DNA of 64,000 nucleotides, taken from Timema cristinae (Eukaryota; Arthropoda; Insecta; Phasmatodea; Timematidae). Positions 1 to 11,814 of the stretch are shown here, one piece after another. Position 1 is the stretch's first letter. The number at the start of each line of letters is the position of its first letter. The position numbers and the translations under genes are program-made. The stretch is from assembly GCA_039000515.1 (NCBI GenBank), contig JBCFYV010000935.1, positions 66,311,109 through 66,375,108 of the forward strand, in the 5' to 3' direction. Under the pieces are notes generated by a model, which saw nothing but the letters and a program-made list of their open reading frames with translations, had not been told where the DNA came from and made no database searches.

Positions 1-239
1 TATAGTGTTTCGCTCAAAAACTTGTATGTTTATTATGTCACAGGATAGGGAGCTAAATGAGTTCGTGGATATCTGTCAGAAATATTGTGGTATTATTGAT
101 AAACGTTCGAAGAAGGGGTTATTAACTTTGTATCATCAATACATTTAGGATGCTATGGCTAAAATGTTCACAGTTGTAATAGATGGATAGAAATTAACTT
201 AAACGTTTGTAATGAACTATACTATACTACTCAAACAGG
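1..239. other. AT-rich unique sequence, no gene seen
   Basis: No repeat family, splice-flanked open frame or RNA gene was recognised here. Confidence 0.4.
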
Positions 240-612
240 GAGTTGTAGTAGGGATTGATAATCTCAGACAGGCATAGGTGTAAGAAGGACATAACAGATG
301 AATTGGAGTTGTAGAAACTTTTACAGTCAGACGGGATAGTGTATGAGGACAGATTAATAGTCAAGAGTAGGTGTAATGAGGACTGATACTACTCAGATAG
401 GATAGGTGATGGGGACAAAACTAGTCAAGACAGGAAGGTTGAGGGACTGAAGAACAGTAAGAAGGGATGGGTGTAATGAGGTGGACTGGATAACTAGCTC
501 AAGACAGGGATAGGGTGTAATGAGGTGGACTGGATATAACTAGCTCAAGACTAGGGATAGGGTGTAATGAGGGGACCTGGATAGAACTAGTTCAAGATAG
601 GGATAGGTGCCA
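240..612 (+). repeat. Degenerate tandem repeat, about 45-bp unit
   Basis: The phrase GGGTGTAATGAG recurs at about 469, 513 and 560. Each time it is followed by a form of GGACTGGATAACTAG and CAAGACAGGG. More degenerate units extend left to about 240. The unit length wanders between 44 and 50 bp, so the array is old or contains small indel errors. Confidence 0.65.
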
Positions 613-1454
613 TTCTTTTGTAAGTACAGCAATTAACTTTTCTAGCTCCTAATGCCATAGAGTAAGTAAGTAATGAAGCAATATTTTATTCATTTTGGCA
701 ATACACAATCAACATTACTGGCCTAGACTCCTGCGTTTCCTTCTACCTCACCTTAAACTTAATATGGAGTGCAGGTGTGAAAACTAGATAACTTCCCACA
801 TTTAACTGAAAAACAACTCGAGCTGTATGATTCTAGGACTTAAAAGTGATTATTCTAAACGGATATGACGACGACCAATAACTGTGTTAATTAATGCTCT
901 GGTTGCTCTAATAGTTGATATATAAGTTTATAATGGCCAAACTTGTAGGTCACATTCTCTGTACCATTTAGTTAACTTTCCGGTTAACTCAGATAAACTG
1001 ACCGTGCGTACAGATCCTGTATAATATTTAACTGAATTAAATATTCACTGTGTTTGGTTCCTGTTACAAATAACCCTGAGTAGAAATATCACGTGAATCA
1101 ATTCTACTTTAGTGCACGACACGTTTAATATCAGTCCCATTCAATGATACTTTTTATGGTTAGAAGCTCTTAAATACGTCTTTTGGTGAACTCCGAATGA
1201 ATAGTAGGTCCATAGCTCTCAAACTTGTAGTGAACTCCTAATAAATAGTGTATCGGCGTCTCTCAAACTTTCAACTCAAATGACTGCACGTACCAAGGTT
1301 TTTTTTTTTTAGATATATTCCCATTTTGTCTTCAGGATGTTTTGTGGATACATTTACTCCTAAGTTTGTTCCTCCTAGTCCTTAGCCCAGATGGGATGCG
1401 AATATTTTTCTCTCCCCCCCCCCCCTTCTACATCCCCTAGCGATTTCTTAATAC
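613..1454. other. Unique AT-rich stretch with poly-T and poly-C tracts
   Basis: Contains a T-run near 1300 and a C-run of about 12 near 1415-1427. No coding frame or dispersed repeat was recognised. Confidence 0.4.
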
Positions 1455-1642
1455 ATGTTCGGGGTTATTAATTACGCCAATAACGTAGGGATAAAAAGAT
1501 AGCATTTTAGAGGAAATATACCCAAATTTGCCTGGAGAGAGAGTGGAAACCATTTAGGAAAAAAAACTTCCACAGTAAGCCCGGTTCTACCCATCACCGG
1601 TAAACCAGTCTAACACGAGAATGACGCGTTAGACTAATCAAC
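1455..1642 (-). mobile_element. SINE-B copy, minus strand, degenerate
   Basis: Read on the minus strand it has the family B head (TCTAACGCGTCATTCTCGTG-like), the GG-TTC box region and the body phrase corresponding to the TTTCCACTCTC block. The 3' tail at 1455-1485 is decayed. Confidence 0.6.
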
Positions 1643-1680
1643 AACAGATTATTTGTGTAATTATTTGGGTAGTAGATGCA

Positions 1681-1842
1681 TCCACAACTTGTGAATGTGG
1701 GGAATACCATGCCTCCACCGTGGTTCGGATCCCACGTTAAACTGTAGGTCCTCCATTTCATCTCACAATCCCCTACATTACACATTAGCGTAAGTCGTAT
1801 AACCCGAACAGGTAGTAAGACGCGATGCTAATAATAATAGAT
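1681..1842 (+). mobile_element. SINE-A copy, 5'-truncated
   Basis: Holds the 3' two thirds of family A: AACTTGTGAATGTGGGGAAT, the GGTTCGGATCCCACGTTAAA block, then tail T1 (CCCGAACAGGTAGTAAGACG) and a short (TAA)n. The tRNA head is missing. It abuts a minus-strand SINE-B. Confidence 0.85.
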
Positions 1843-1944
1843 GCATCTATCTAACTCATTTCTTGCATCCATCTAGGTTTGAACTAGGCTTGCATGGGCC
1901 TATAACTCAACCTATGAAACCAATACGCCTCATAAATGTTCCTA

Positions 1945-2206
1945 TTAAGTTTGAAGTTTAAGGGACTGAGACTAGGGCAGTGTTTTTTTTTTTTTTTGCA
2001 GTTTTTATGTTAAAACTTTTTTTTTGACCAAAATAAATAAAATATTGCTCCAGTAGAATAGAAACCTAGATTTTAATTTTCTTCACATTTTGATATCAAC
2101 AGTTGTTAAATATGTCATGAGCATAGTGGCATTAGATGAGAAACTTTTTAAACGAAATTCCAAGGACATACTCGACAGATATTCAACAACTGTTGATAAC
2201 ACCTTA
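1945..2206. mobile_element. F1 foldback element, 3' arm lost
   Basis: TTAA at 1945-1948 begins the F1 terminus. The left arm (GCAGTTTTTATG..., AAAATAAATAAAATATT..., ATATCAACAGTTGTT) and the middle are present. The right arm breaks off after GATATTCAACAACTGTTGAT near 2206. Confidence 0.7.
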
Positions 2207-2917
2207 TTCTAATCATGTAGGCTCAACTTAAAGGGAAGTGATTCGTTCTTTTGAAACGGACGTCTGTCTAAGAAGGTTGAGTATCCCAGTTACCTGAAAG
2301 GCTGTAAGAATGTTATGATAGTCCATGTGAACAAGACATTATAATCAACTCTTCATTACACCCCAAGTACTTGGTGTTTTTTTTATACCTAATCTCTCCT
2401 TTTAGCCTCCTTACCTGGTACAACCAGTTTAGAAACAGTGTACATGGCCTATCAAAATACAAAACCAATTTAACGCTATTCTTTAACAGGTTTTTCTTTA
2501 TTTCCAATTACTCAGATGATTAAGTCTTTTGATGAACAAGTGGTACAGTACATTAAAATTAAAAGCTCACGGATGAATTTTATTAGTTTAATAATACTTT
2601 ATTTCTTACCTTTTTTTTTAGTATTATGTATTTACTTTTTTTTTTAGCTGAAACAAACATTATACAAGAAAATGTCCTGTACCATACATTTTGACTTTGT
2701 TTTAGAATTTTTTTTAACAAGAATATGTCTTGTAAACTTTCTAATCACGTGTGCATAGCTAGGGGTTGTTATTTTACGAGTGCTAGAAATATGTGATTAA
2801 AATTATCGGAATGCTTAGGACTTTTTATGAAATACGAGGTATTTAAAATATAGGAACGTAGGAAAAATAGAATTTATTTTTATTTATTCTAGACAGTTAA
2901 TTCGTACCATTATGACC

Positions 2918-3143
2918 CAAATTGGTGGTCGCATGGTCTAGGGCACTACTCTTACAGTAGGCTAGACTGTCTATTATGTGGAGATAGTAGTTCGAACCAG
3001 GTCGGGTATACTGAAGGTGGTTTTTACAAAATGGTTTCCCCGTTATCCACGAAAATGCAGATATATTTCCTCTAAATTCAACCCTCCTCATTCCTAATTA
3101 ATTAGTGTAACTATTGTGTATGCGTATAGCCTGAAAATGTATT
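2918..3143 (+). mobile_element. SINE-B copy
   Basis: Has the Leu-like head (GGTCGCATGGTCTAGGGCACT), an internal TTCGAACC box, and the CCACGAAAATGCAG and CCTCCTCATTCCTAATTAAT body. The T1 tail is degenerate (GCGTATAGCCTGAA). Confidence 0.8.
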
Positions 3144-3213
3144 AATAAGTTGTGTTAAAATTAAAAAATTAAAAAACATCAGTTTGTTCGATTGGTAAAC
3201 AGCTCAAATGTGT

Positions 3214-3606
3214 TTAAGGTGTAATGCAAGGGGACATGAGGAAAAGACAGTGATTTTGTAGGTTTTATGGCAAAACAACTTTTTTGGCCAAAATAAATCA
3301 AATATTTCTCTAATACAAACATAGCATTTAATTTTCTTCACATGGTAACTTCAAAATTTCTTGAATATCCTTCAAGGGTGTCTTGAAATTGAATTACAAC
3401 CTTTTGTCTTAATTTAAAAAGTTTGTCGTCTAATGCCGCTATACTCACAAAAGATATTCAACAACTGTTAGTATCACCGTGTGAAGAAAATTAAACTTTA
3501 TTTTTTCTACTGGATAACTATTTGATTTATTTTATCAAAAAATAAATTTTGCCTTAAAAACTGCAAAAACACTGGCCTTTTCTCGCGTCCCCTACAATCC
3601 CACATG
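3214..3606. mobile_element. F1 foldback element (MITE), near full length
   Basis: The left arm from TTAAGGTG at 3214 is the reverse complement of the right arm ending near CTCGCGTCCCCTACAATCCC. The arms are about 160 bp, with a roughly 70-bp non-palindromic centre around 3380-3450. No coding frame is present. Copies at 8.8, 11.0, 54.1 and 57.5 kb align along their length. Confidence 0.85.
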
Positions 3607-3747
3607 AATGATGTAATCAACACAATAATAACAGGCAGCCATTTTATTCATTGAACTCCACATTTCCCCGATAATTGTATCAAGTTTTATAAATATGAGA
3701 CTATTAAACTCTAATGGATTATTCATAGCATTTACATTATTTTTAAT

Positions 3748-3975
3748 AACGCGTCTTACTATTCCTTCGGGTTATACGCTTAAATACTAATCATGCTAAT
3801 GAGTTAGGAATTGGGAAGGTTGAATATAGAAGAAGTGAACCCACATTTGCGTGGAAGGAGATTGGAAAACAATTAGGGGAAAACCACCCCATTTCACCCG
3901 AGAGAGATTCGAACCTCGATCTCCCCATGCTCAACATGAAACTAGCGCGTTAGCTAACTACGCCACCGAGGTGCG
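3748..3975 (-). mobile_element. SINE-B copy, minus strand
   Basis: Reads from the T1 tail (CGTCTTACTATTCCTTCGGG on plus) through the body to GAGATTCGAACCTCGATCTC and the head GCCACCGAGG. Confidence 0.85.
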
Positions 3976-3976
3976 T

Positions 3977-4133
3977 TATGGGAAATGTACCCGCATTTAC
4001 GTGGTGGAAGAGTGGAAAACCATTTAGGATAAACCATTTCTCAGTACACACGACCGAAAATTGAACATTGATCTGCCAGCCATTGGTAGTTTAGTCTACC
4101 ACGAGAGTAGCGCGTCAGACCAAAGCGGGTCAT
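3977..4133 (-). mobile_element. SINE-B copy, minus strand, 3'-truncated
   Basis: A second minus-strand B directly follows the previous one. It has body and head (TAGTCTACCACGAGAGTAGC) but no T1 tail. Confidence 0.75.
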
Positions 4134-4860
4134 CTAATATTAATCAACTAACAAGGGAGCTATTTTCAGGTCACCTTGTAGTGGCGGCGTGTTTTACCTG
4201 ACCACACAGGTAGGACAAAACCTCCCTTCTTTCATACCCTATGTAAAGTACGTGTGTTTATTTGGTTTTACAACAACACACGGGCAGGTAGACCGGCTCA
4301 CTTACCCACCGGACTGTCTGACTTCTAACACTAATTGACTTCTGGTTAAAGGGGTTTTTACACCTCTCTCCCCCCCCCCCCCCCTTTTTTTTTGTATCTC
4401 AAACATTATTCATACTAACTCAACGTGTTACGTTTTGTATAAACGCTTGTTTCTGTTTTGTTGTGCGAATAATAGTTAGTTTCTAATAACCTACACTAAA
4501 TTGTATCTAAGAAACCAGACTGACCTCTTATCAAGGTGTTTAATGACCCGGTTTTAGACACGCGCTACTTTTATTCAACTGTTTTGTTGGTTCTTTTCGC
4601 ACGTAAATTGAACTATTAAAACGACTGGACACTAATGTTTATTTCGGTTGAAAGCGATAATTAAATTGTACTCTCAGGTAAATGAGTCGACCGCATAGCA
4701 TGATTAATTTTTGATGGTTTAGAAAAAAAAAAAAAGGAAAATACTAATTATGTATTCTATTAGCGTTGGCACTTTTATGTGGACATTTAATTATAGTTTT
4801 TTATGTTCTATATTTGGTGAAGTTAAGGCTATTTTGCATTGTCTTAGACTTAAACAATCA
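4134..4860. other. Non-repeat stretch with a long C-tract
   Basis: A run of about 16 C followed by 9 T lies near 4370-4392. No open frame with splice signals and no known repeat was seen. Confidence 0.4.
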
Positions 4861-5367
4861 CCCGCTTCGGTGGCCGCGTGGTCTAACGCGCTACTCTCGC
4901 AGTAGACTAGACTGCCGATGATGGGGAGCTCAAATCTCAGTCAGGTGTACTGAGGGTGGTTTAAAAAAATGTGTTATCTCTCCCTCCACGTAATAGTGGG
5001 TACAATTCCTATAATATATCGCTAGAATCATTAGCGTAATTAATACATAACCGTGGTCTAGGGGTAAGGTGTCAGACTTCTATGCTGGCGGCCGGGGTTC
5101 AATCCTCGGTCCCGGCAAAGATTTATCTGATTATCAAACCCTTCCTTCACCTCTGACAAGACATCTTGTGAATGTGAGGAATGCCAGGCCTCCACCGTGG
5201 TTCGGATTCCACGTTAAACTGTAGGTCCTCCATTTCATCTCACAATCTCCCTACCATTACACATTAGCGTAAGTGCGTATAACCCGAATGGGTAGTAAGA
5301 CGCAGTGCTAATAATAATAATAATAATAATACATAACCCCAACGGGTAGTATGACGTGCTGCTAAGA
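4861..5367 (+). mobile_element. SINE-B split by a SINE-A insertion
   Basis: The host B runs 4861-5052. It resumes at 5339 with the rest of tail T1 (CCAACGGGTAGTATGACGTG). The interruption is the SINE-A at 5053-5327. The duplicated target AATACATAACC is present at 5042-5052 and 5328-5338. Confidence 0.9.
5053..5327 (+). mobile_element. SINE-A, full length, nested in SINE-B
   Basis: The tRNA-like head has A-box GTGGTCTAGGGGTAAGG and B-box GGGTTCAATCC. The body is the short subfamily (GACAAGACATCTTGTGAATG). Tail T1 and (TAA)n follow. An 11-bp perfect target-site duplication flanks it, so B was already in place when A arrived. Confidence 0.95.
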
Positions 5368-6321
5368 AACAATAACTAAACAATCTTTTTTAAAGCATTA
5401 TTACTAAAAAGTTAATATTATAGTATTATTTAAAAGTTAGTTTACCACTATTCATTATTTAATTCATTCATACGTTCTAACACACATATCGGCTATACAA
5501 CAGTTCTAATATCAAATATCTTAATGTCTGTGAAATAACATCGAGTGATCATAAATATATGATATTCTGTCATGTTTTTAAGAAAACGTATAATTTTAAT
5601 ATTTTGAAAATTTCTAAAACCATAAAAATCACATGTATACTAAATTTTATTCATTTACTTCATACATAAATTAACGATAAGTTTCTATTCATACTGGTGG
5701 AAGCTTACACATTTTATTTGATTGAATCGTAAATCGAATAATATTTCATGTGCCGTTTTTAATATGTTAACATACTGATAATTATAGAAAATATTTATAA
5801 ACATAGCATGTATTTTCTCACAGATTCACTAAATGGTTTTTATTTAATTAGACTGACACAATTTATCAGCCAATAAAGCTCAATGTGATGTAAAGAGCTA
5901 AGTGCTTTTTTTTAGATGTTTAGTTTACAGTTAAATTTCCATGCAATCTTAAATATCAAATTACTATGTCATATTTTAAAGGCAGTTTTAATCTATGATC
6001 AAACTATTGTCCATAGCTTATTGTTTTAGTAACTATAACATTTTACAAATAATCTAAATCAAATTATATATTTTTTTAAATTATAATTTATTTAAAACTC
6101 GAAATAATGAAAGAAAAACCAGATTTTCTCCTAAGTTCAAACTAAAAGCTTTGTCTCATCTAAGGTTTTAAGTTTCAGTTTAATTGTGTGGTTTTTTTTC
6201 ATGACATGTAAAATAGATTACTCAACATTTTTATGAACCTAATTTTTCAGAATTTTTTTTTTTATTATAGGTCTCTGTAGTGATATAAGCTGCTCAGGTA
6301 TGTTTTTTTCAAACTTTAGCA
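5368..6321. other. AT-rich intergenic or intronic DNA
   Basis: About 950 bp of very AT-rich sequence with poly-T runs. No coding, RNA or repeat family was recognised. Confidence 0.4.
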
Positions 6322-6570
6322 CAATGTCTTACCACCCGTTCAGTTTATATTCCTATGTATTAATTACACTTATAAGTTAGATATGAGGAAGGTTCCATTT
6401 ATAGGGAATGTACCCACATTTGCGTGGAAGGAGTGTGCATTTTTTTTTAAGGGAAAAACTTTCTCAGTACACCCGACCGGGACTTGAACCCCGATTTTAC
6501 GTTCATTGACAGTATAGTCTACTATGATAGTAGCGCCTTAAACCATGCGTCCACCGAAGCGGGTAGGTTA
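6322..6570 (-). mobile_element. SINE-B copy, minus strand
   Basis: Plus-strand order is T1 tail (CTTACCACCCGTTCAG), body (CACATTTGCGTGGAAGGAG), CCGGGACTTGAACCCCGAT and head (GTCCACCGAAGCGGG). A short T-run lies inside the body. Confidence 0.8.
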
Positions 6571-6850
6571 GATCTAAATGCACACCCACCTCCTGAAAAA
6601 AAAAAAATAATTTCCCGCGAGTTTTACTGACGTCATAGTTTAATCTCGTCTCGTTCAGAGAATCGGTCAGTTTACGCTGTTAGTCCACTTTGTCATTTGA
6701 ACAGTGACAACACTATCTTTTATCACCGACACACCTATCCCGTAAAGAACCGTTGCTGTGAGTCAGATAAAGGTGGGGGGGGGGGGTAGAGTTAGAGGGG
6801 GGAATACTTATCAACCAGACTTGCCTTGCATTTGAAACTGTACTCCACAT
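6571..6850. other. Non-coding spacer with a G-tract
   Basis: Contains a poly-A run, a run of about 11 G near 6776 and no recognisable gene. It leads into the 55-bp minisatellite. Confidence 0.35.
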
Positions 6851-8337
6851 TATCCCCATATGTTTCTAAATCGACGACAAAGATATGTCTACAGTGAATT
6901 GTCACTATCCCCATATGTTTCTAAATCGACGACAAATATATATGTCTACAGTGAATTGTCACTATCCCCATATGTTTCTAAATCGACGACAAAGATATGT
7001 CTACAGTGAATTGTCACTATCCCCATATGTTTCTAAATCGACGACAAAGATATGTCTACACTGAATTGTCACTATCCCCATATGTTTCTAAATCGATGAC
7101 AAAGATATGTCTACAGTGAATTGTCACTATCCGCATATGTTTCTAAATCGACGACAAAGATATGTCTACACTGAATTGTCACTATCCGCATATGTTTCTA
7201 AATCGACGACAAAGATATGTCTACAGTGAATTGTCACTATCCCCATGTGTTTCTAAATCGACGACAAAGATATGTCTACAGTGAATTGTCACTATCCCCA
7301 TATGTTTCTAAATCGACGACAAAGATATGTCTACAGTGAATTGTCACTATCCCCATATGTTTCTAAATCGACGACAAAGATATGTCTACAGTGAATTGTC
7401 ACTATCCCCATATGTTTCTAAATCGACGACAAAGATATGTCTACAGTGAATTGTCACTATCCCCATATGTTTCTAAATCGACGACAAAGATATGTCTACA
7501 CTGAATTGTCACTATCCCCATATGTTTCTCAAATCGATGACAAAGATATGTCTACAGTGAATTGTCACTATCCGCATATGTTTCTAAATCGACGACAAAG
7601 ATATGTCTACACTGAATTGTCACTATCCGCATATGTTTCTAAATCGACGACAAAGATATGTCTACAGTGAATTGTCACTATCCCCATGTGTTTCTAAATC
7701 GACGACAAAGATATGTCTACAGTGAATTGTCACTATCCCCATATGTTTCTAAATCGACGACAAAGATATGTCTACAGTGAATTGTCACTATCCCCATATG
7801 TTTCTAAATCGACGACAAAGATATGTCTACAGTGAATTGTCACTATCCCCATATGTTTCTAAATCGACGACAAAGATATGTCTACAGTGAATTGTCACTA
7901 TCCCCATATGTTTCTAAATCGACGACAAAGATATGTCTACAGTGAATTGTCACTATCCCCATATGTTTCTAAATCGACGACAAAGATATGTCTACAGTGA
8001 ATTGTCACTATCCCCATATGTTTCTAAATCGACGACAAAGATATGTCTACAGTGAATTGTCACTATCCCCATATGTTTCTAAATCGACGACAAAGATATG
8101 TCTACACTGAATTGTCACTATCCCCATATGTTTCTAAATCGATGACAAAGATATGTCTACAGTGAATTGTCACTATCCGCATATGTTTCTAAATCGACGA
8201 CAAAGATATGTCTACACTGAATTGTCACTATCCGCATATGTTTCTAAATCGACGACAAAGATATGTCTACAGTGAATTGTCACTATCCCCATATGTTTCT
8301 AAATCGACGACAAAGATATGTCTACAGTGAATTGTCA
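6851..8337 (+). repeat. 55-bp minisatellite, about 27 copies
   Basis: The unit is centred on CCCCATATGTTTCTAAATCG, GACAAAGATATG and CTACAGTGAATTGTCACTAT. Spacing is 55 bp almost throughout; one unit carries an extra short TA insertion (near 6930) and one an extra C (near 7530). Single-base variants (CTACACTG, CGATGAC, CCGCATATG, CCATGTG) occur in a fixed order, showing higher-order structure. Open frames across it are a by-product of the repeat. Confidence 0.97.
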
Positions 8338-8834
8338 TTAAACCCTAGAGTGTCAGGTCTAGAGATTAATTAGCTGCTGATGGACGCCTTGATCACGCGT
8401 ACTAAGGTTTTTTTTCTCACACTAAACTGGATTTACAGGTACGAAGAGAGCTTAAGGTTCTAATACCACTTTAGTGTACTGTGTGTGAATTTTTTCTCTC
8501 AAATAGTTCTCTCCTTTTATTAAACGAGAAATTTGTACATTTCCTTTCTTAAAAATATTCGGATGGACCGGACGGGTACTAACGCGTGGCATGTAAAGAA
8601 AAACTACCGATAAAGTTTAATATATAAAAATGACTTGTGAGTAGTTACATAGTTACACAAAAGTGTTTGGTTAAACTGGCTGTAACTCCTCTAATGTAAC
8701 TTTCGTAACAGTTACACTATTGTATGATTAGAGCTGTTTAACCATTAAAAGAAGTGTTTTCTTAATCGTTTTATCAAGGCATCTTCTTAAACTAGGCTCC
8801 TTACATTTCACGGGACCCTTAGCATTAAACGTCC
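8338..8834. other. AT-rich unique stretch
   Basis: No feature recognised apart from simple A/T runs. Confidence 0.35.
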
Positions 8835-9227
8835 TTATTGTAAGGATGTAGTGAAATTGAGAAAAAGGCAGGTTTATTACAGATTTTACATTAAAACTTT
8901 TTTTGGTCAAAATAAATATAATATTGCTCCAGCAGAAACATAAGAGTTTACTTTTCTTCACACGGTGATATCAACATTTGTTGAATATCTGTCTAAGGGT
9001 GTTTTGGAATTTAATGACAACTTTTTCTCTTCATTTAAATGTTTGCCATATTAATACCGTTATGTTCTTGACAAATATTCAACAACTGTTGATATCGCCA
9101 AGTGAAGAAAATTAAACTCTCTGTTTCCACTAGAGAAATGTTTTATTTGTTTTGGCCAAAGAAAGTTTTGCTGTAAAAACTATAAGAATACTGACCTTGT
9201 CTCGCGTCCCCTACATCCCCACCTTGT
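8835..9227. mobile_element. F1 foldback element (MITE)
   Basis: The left terminus is near TGTAAGGATGTAG (8839). The right arm runs through GATATTCAACAACTGTTGAT, GAAGAAAATTAAAC and CTCGCGTCCCCTACATCCCC to CACC at 9223. The expected TTAA flanks have decayed to TTAT and TTGT. Confidence 0.85.
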
Positions 9228-9943
9228 ATTCACGGAAAGGAAAGGACACACTTATTATATAAAAACAAAAATGATAACAAAATTACCGTGGGGTCACTGA
9301 GTTAATATCAAATGAATCAAGACTTTTTGTGTATTATATACTGAACTATATATTTCCACATATTTTCGCGGTACGCCCAGAGAACATTGCGATGCCGTAT
9401 AGCTCCCTGAAAACCCCATAGCCCCCTTTTGAGAACAAACCCTTATTTAAATGTGTTCATGAGCACAGTTTTGTATCTTTGTCGTGCTTAGAAACTGTCT
9501 AATCTCGATGATCGACACAAGGATAACTCTATGTAGGTTATGTCATTCAATGCGTAAAACCTTGAACATATATAATTTAGGTTTTAAAATATAATTAACT
9601 ACGCAAGGAGGATAATAATTATCTTCCTTTTCTAGCATTAAATGTTTTATAGCGTCATCTCTTTTTTTATTTTACACCATTATTCATAAATTTTTAAGGT
9701 GAGGTGAAAAAAAAAGACCTCAATTTAAATGTTTAATTTTGATAGTTTTTATAACATGATTATTATTTTGGCCCAGATGAATTAAATTGTTCTTAAGTAG
9801 ATGTGTTTAGTTTTAAGTTTCGACAATTATAAATCTCAACAGATCCTGGATATATGTCATTGGCTTGCCGAATTTTGTAGTAGAGATTTTTAAATAAAAT
9901 ATTTGATAAAAATTTTCATTGCTTTTGATACATATTTAATTAC
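9228..9943. other. AT-rich intergenic or intronic DNA
   Basis: No gene or named repeat seen. Confidence 0.35.
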
Positions 9944-9995
9944 TATTGTGTGTATAATCCGAACGGGTAGTAAGACTGGTGATAATAATTATAAT
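9944..9995 (+). mobile_element. Orphan T1 tail
   Basis: Only the shared 3' tail is present (ATAATCCGAACGGGTAGTAAG) followed by an A/T-rich tract. It is an extreme 5' truncation of SINE-A, SINE-B or their LINE partner. Confidence 0.7.
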
Positions 9996-10019
9996 TGTTA
10001 TTATTTATTTGTGCACCAA

Positions 10020-10240
10020 GTTTTACTACCATTAAGGCTGTCCAAAAATTTACATTAATGAGGTTAGGATGAATAAGGTAGCGTTTTTAAGGATTTGTAC
10101 CTGCATTTGAGGGGGAATAAAAGGGGAACCGTATTGGTAAAAAACAAACACTCTTGCTACACACACTCGGGATTCGAACCTTGATCTCATCAGCAATCAA
10201 TATCAGACACCTTAGAACAGGTAATTACTGAAGCAGGATA
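10020..10240 (-). mobile_element. SINE-B copy, minus strand, degenerate
   Basis: Body remnants (ACCTGCATTTGAGGGG) and GGGATTCGAACCTTGATCTC followed by the head remnant ACTGAAGCAGG. The tail is missing or decayed. Confidence 0.65.
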
Positions 10241-10559
10241 CATGTGAGATACCTGTTCAAGATCTGTTTAGATTATCATGTGTAGAAATTTAAATAAAAC
10301 ATAGCTACTGAAATTTTATTTTATTTATTTGGTTTGAAAAAAAAAGTGTGGTTATAAAAACTTACAAAATACACACCCTTGATTTTTCTTTCTCCTCACC
10401 TAAATCATGTTCGCTTAGTATTACAGCAAGTAAGTTTTAATTTAAACAAAAAACAACATCACATTACACAAACACCAAACTCAGTTGCACACAATGTAGG
10501 TATTATTTATTTTGTATACGAAGGTGATAAGATTAAAAATTTTCATGTCACTTTATTAT

Positions 10560-10830
10560 TTTAGCCAATAGGTTTTATTTTTTATCATCCTTGTTTCTGA
10601 AGAGATGTGCATGAATTGAGCGAAAATAAAACAAAAGAGTCGATGGGGGATTTGTGTCTTGACGTGTGGGTCATCACATTTGTACAACCTTTCCATACTG
10701 GGCGACCACGAAATTGTGAATGTCTGAAGAAGACACGTTCCACACAGACACGTCACAAACAACACTCGGACAATGACAGACACACTGGTACAGCACGTAT
10801 TTTAGTCTCATCACGATCAACTTGAGTTGT
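10560..10830. other. Exon-like segment, strand unclear
   Basis: A locally less AT-rich stretch of about 220 bp is open on both strands. The minus-strand frame (10783 to 10556) contains FTISWSPSMERLYKCDDPHV after a possible acceptor CTTCTTCAG at about 10722-10730. The plus-strand frame 10607-10825 is also open. I recognise no family, and either may be chance. Confidence 0.15.
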
Positions 10831-10958
10831 TTTTATAAATACCATCATTTTTATAAGAGGATTCTTACGAGAAATAAAAAAAAAGTAGTTTGGCATTTTT
10901 TTTTCAGCAAGTAATTTTGTAGACAAAAAAACAGGTTACATTTATTACATTTTGTTTG

Positions 10959-11312
10959 TCAAGGTGGGATATAAAAAGGGTACGCGTGTTAAAACAAGCA
11001 TTGTTGCAGTCTTTTTAATAGAAAAAAAAACACTTGTTTTTCCTGCCAAAATAAACAAATATCACTTCCGTTAAAACATGTGGTTTAATTTGCAAGCAAT
11101 ATCAACAGTTGTTGAATATTTATCACTATCATAAATAACTTAGATTAGAAACTTTTCCAATAAAGATTTAAAAAAGTCCTGTTCAAATTTCACGATGTTT
11201 ATAACCAATATTAGATATATAGGAAATTAAATGAAATGTATATTTATTTCGGCTAAAACATTTTGTTAGAAGAACAAAATAAAAATCTTAACTAACGTTT
11301 AATTTACCTTTA
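10959..11312. mobile_element. F1 foldback element, diverged
   Basis: Left terminus AAGGTGGGATATAAAAAGGG at about 10961, inner arm AATATCAACAGTTGTTGAAT, and a decayed right arm ending near TTTACCTTTA. It is the most diverged long copy. Confidence 0.65.
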
Positions 11313-11814
11313 TAAAGTCATTGAACACAAATACATCCTTTAAAAATTATTTGAGTGTTTTTTTTTTATAACTCTAAGAGGCATTAACTATTACGTAGTA
11401 AACATGTTTTTTTTAATTGTCTGTCACTTGAGTAAATGTAATTCAAAAGTTTTTTCTTATCAAGGTGACTTTGCAAAGAAATCTTAACAGATTAGCAAAT
11501 TGACAACATCGATCATATTTCTAAATAACGAGTATCATTACGGATTGTGAGAACTGGTATTAATATGCATGCAGGTAAGAAAAAAAATAGGGAGGGGCTT
11601 ATGATATAATTACTACTTGACCTTTAAATTTTACAGTAAAAAAATATATATTAAAAAAAATTGTTTAGTTGGTTATTTAAGATCTACACCAAGAACACAC
11701 ACTTTATACCGCCGGTTCAGAAACGAATATCTCTTTGTAAAATATTTCCAAAACCCAAGTGAAATATTTGTATCCTCATATTTAAAAATAAAAATATGTT
11801 GGTGATGACATTCC

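Noticed and set aside
6851..8337. CRISPR-like regular array
   Set aside because: There are no unique spacers; the whole 55-bp unit repeats, and the context is eukaryotic.
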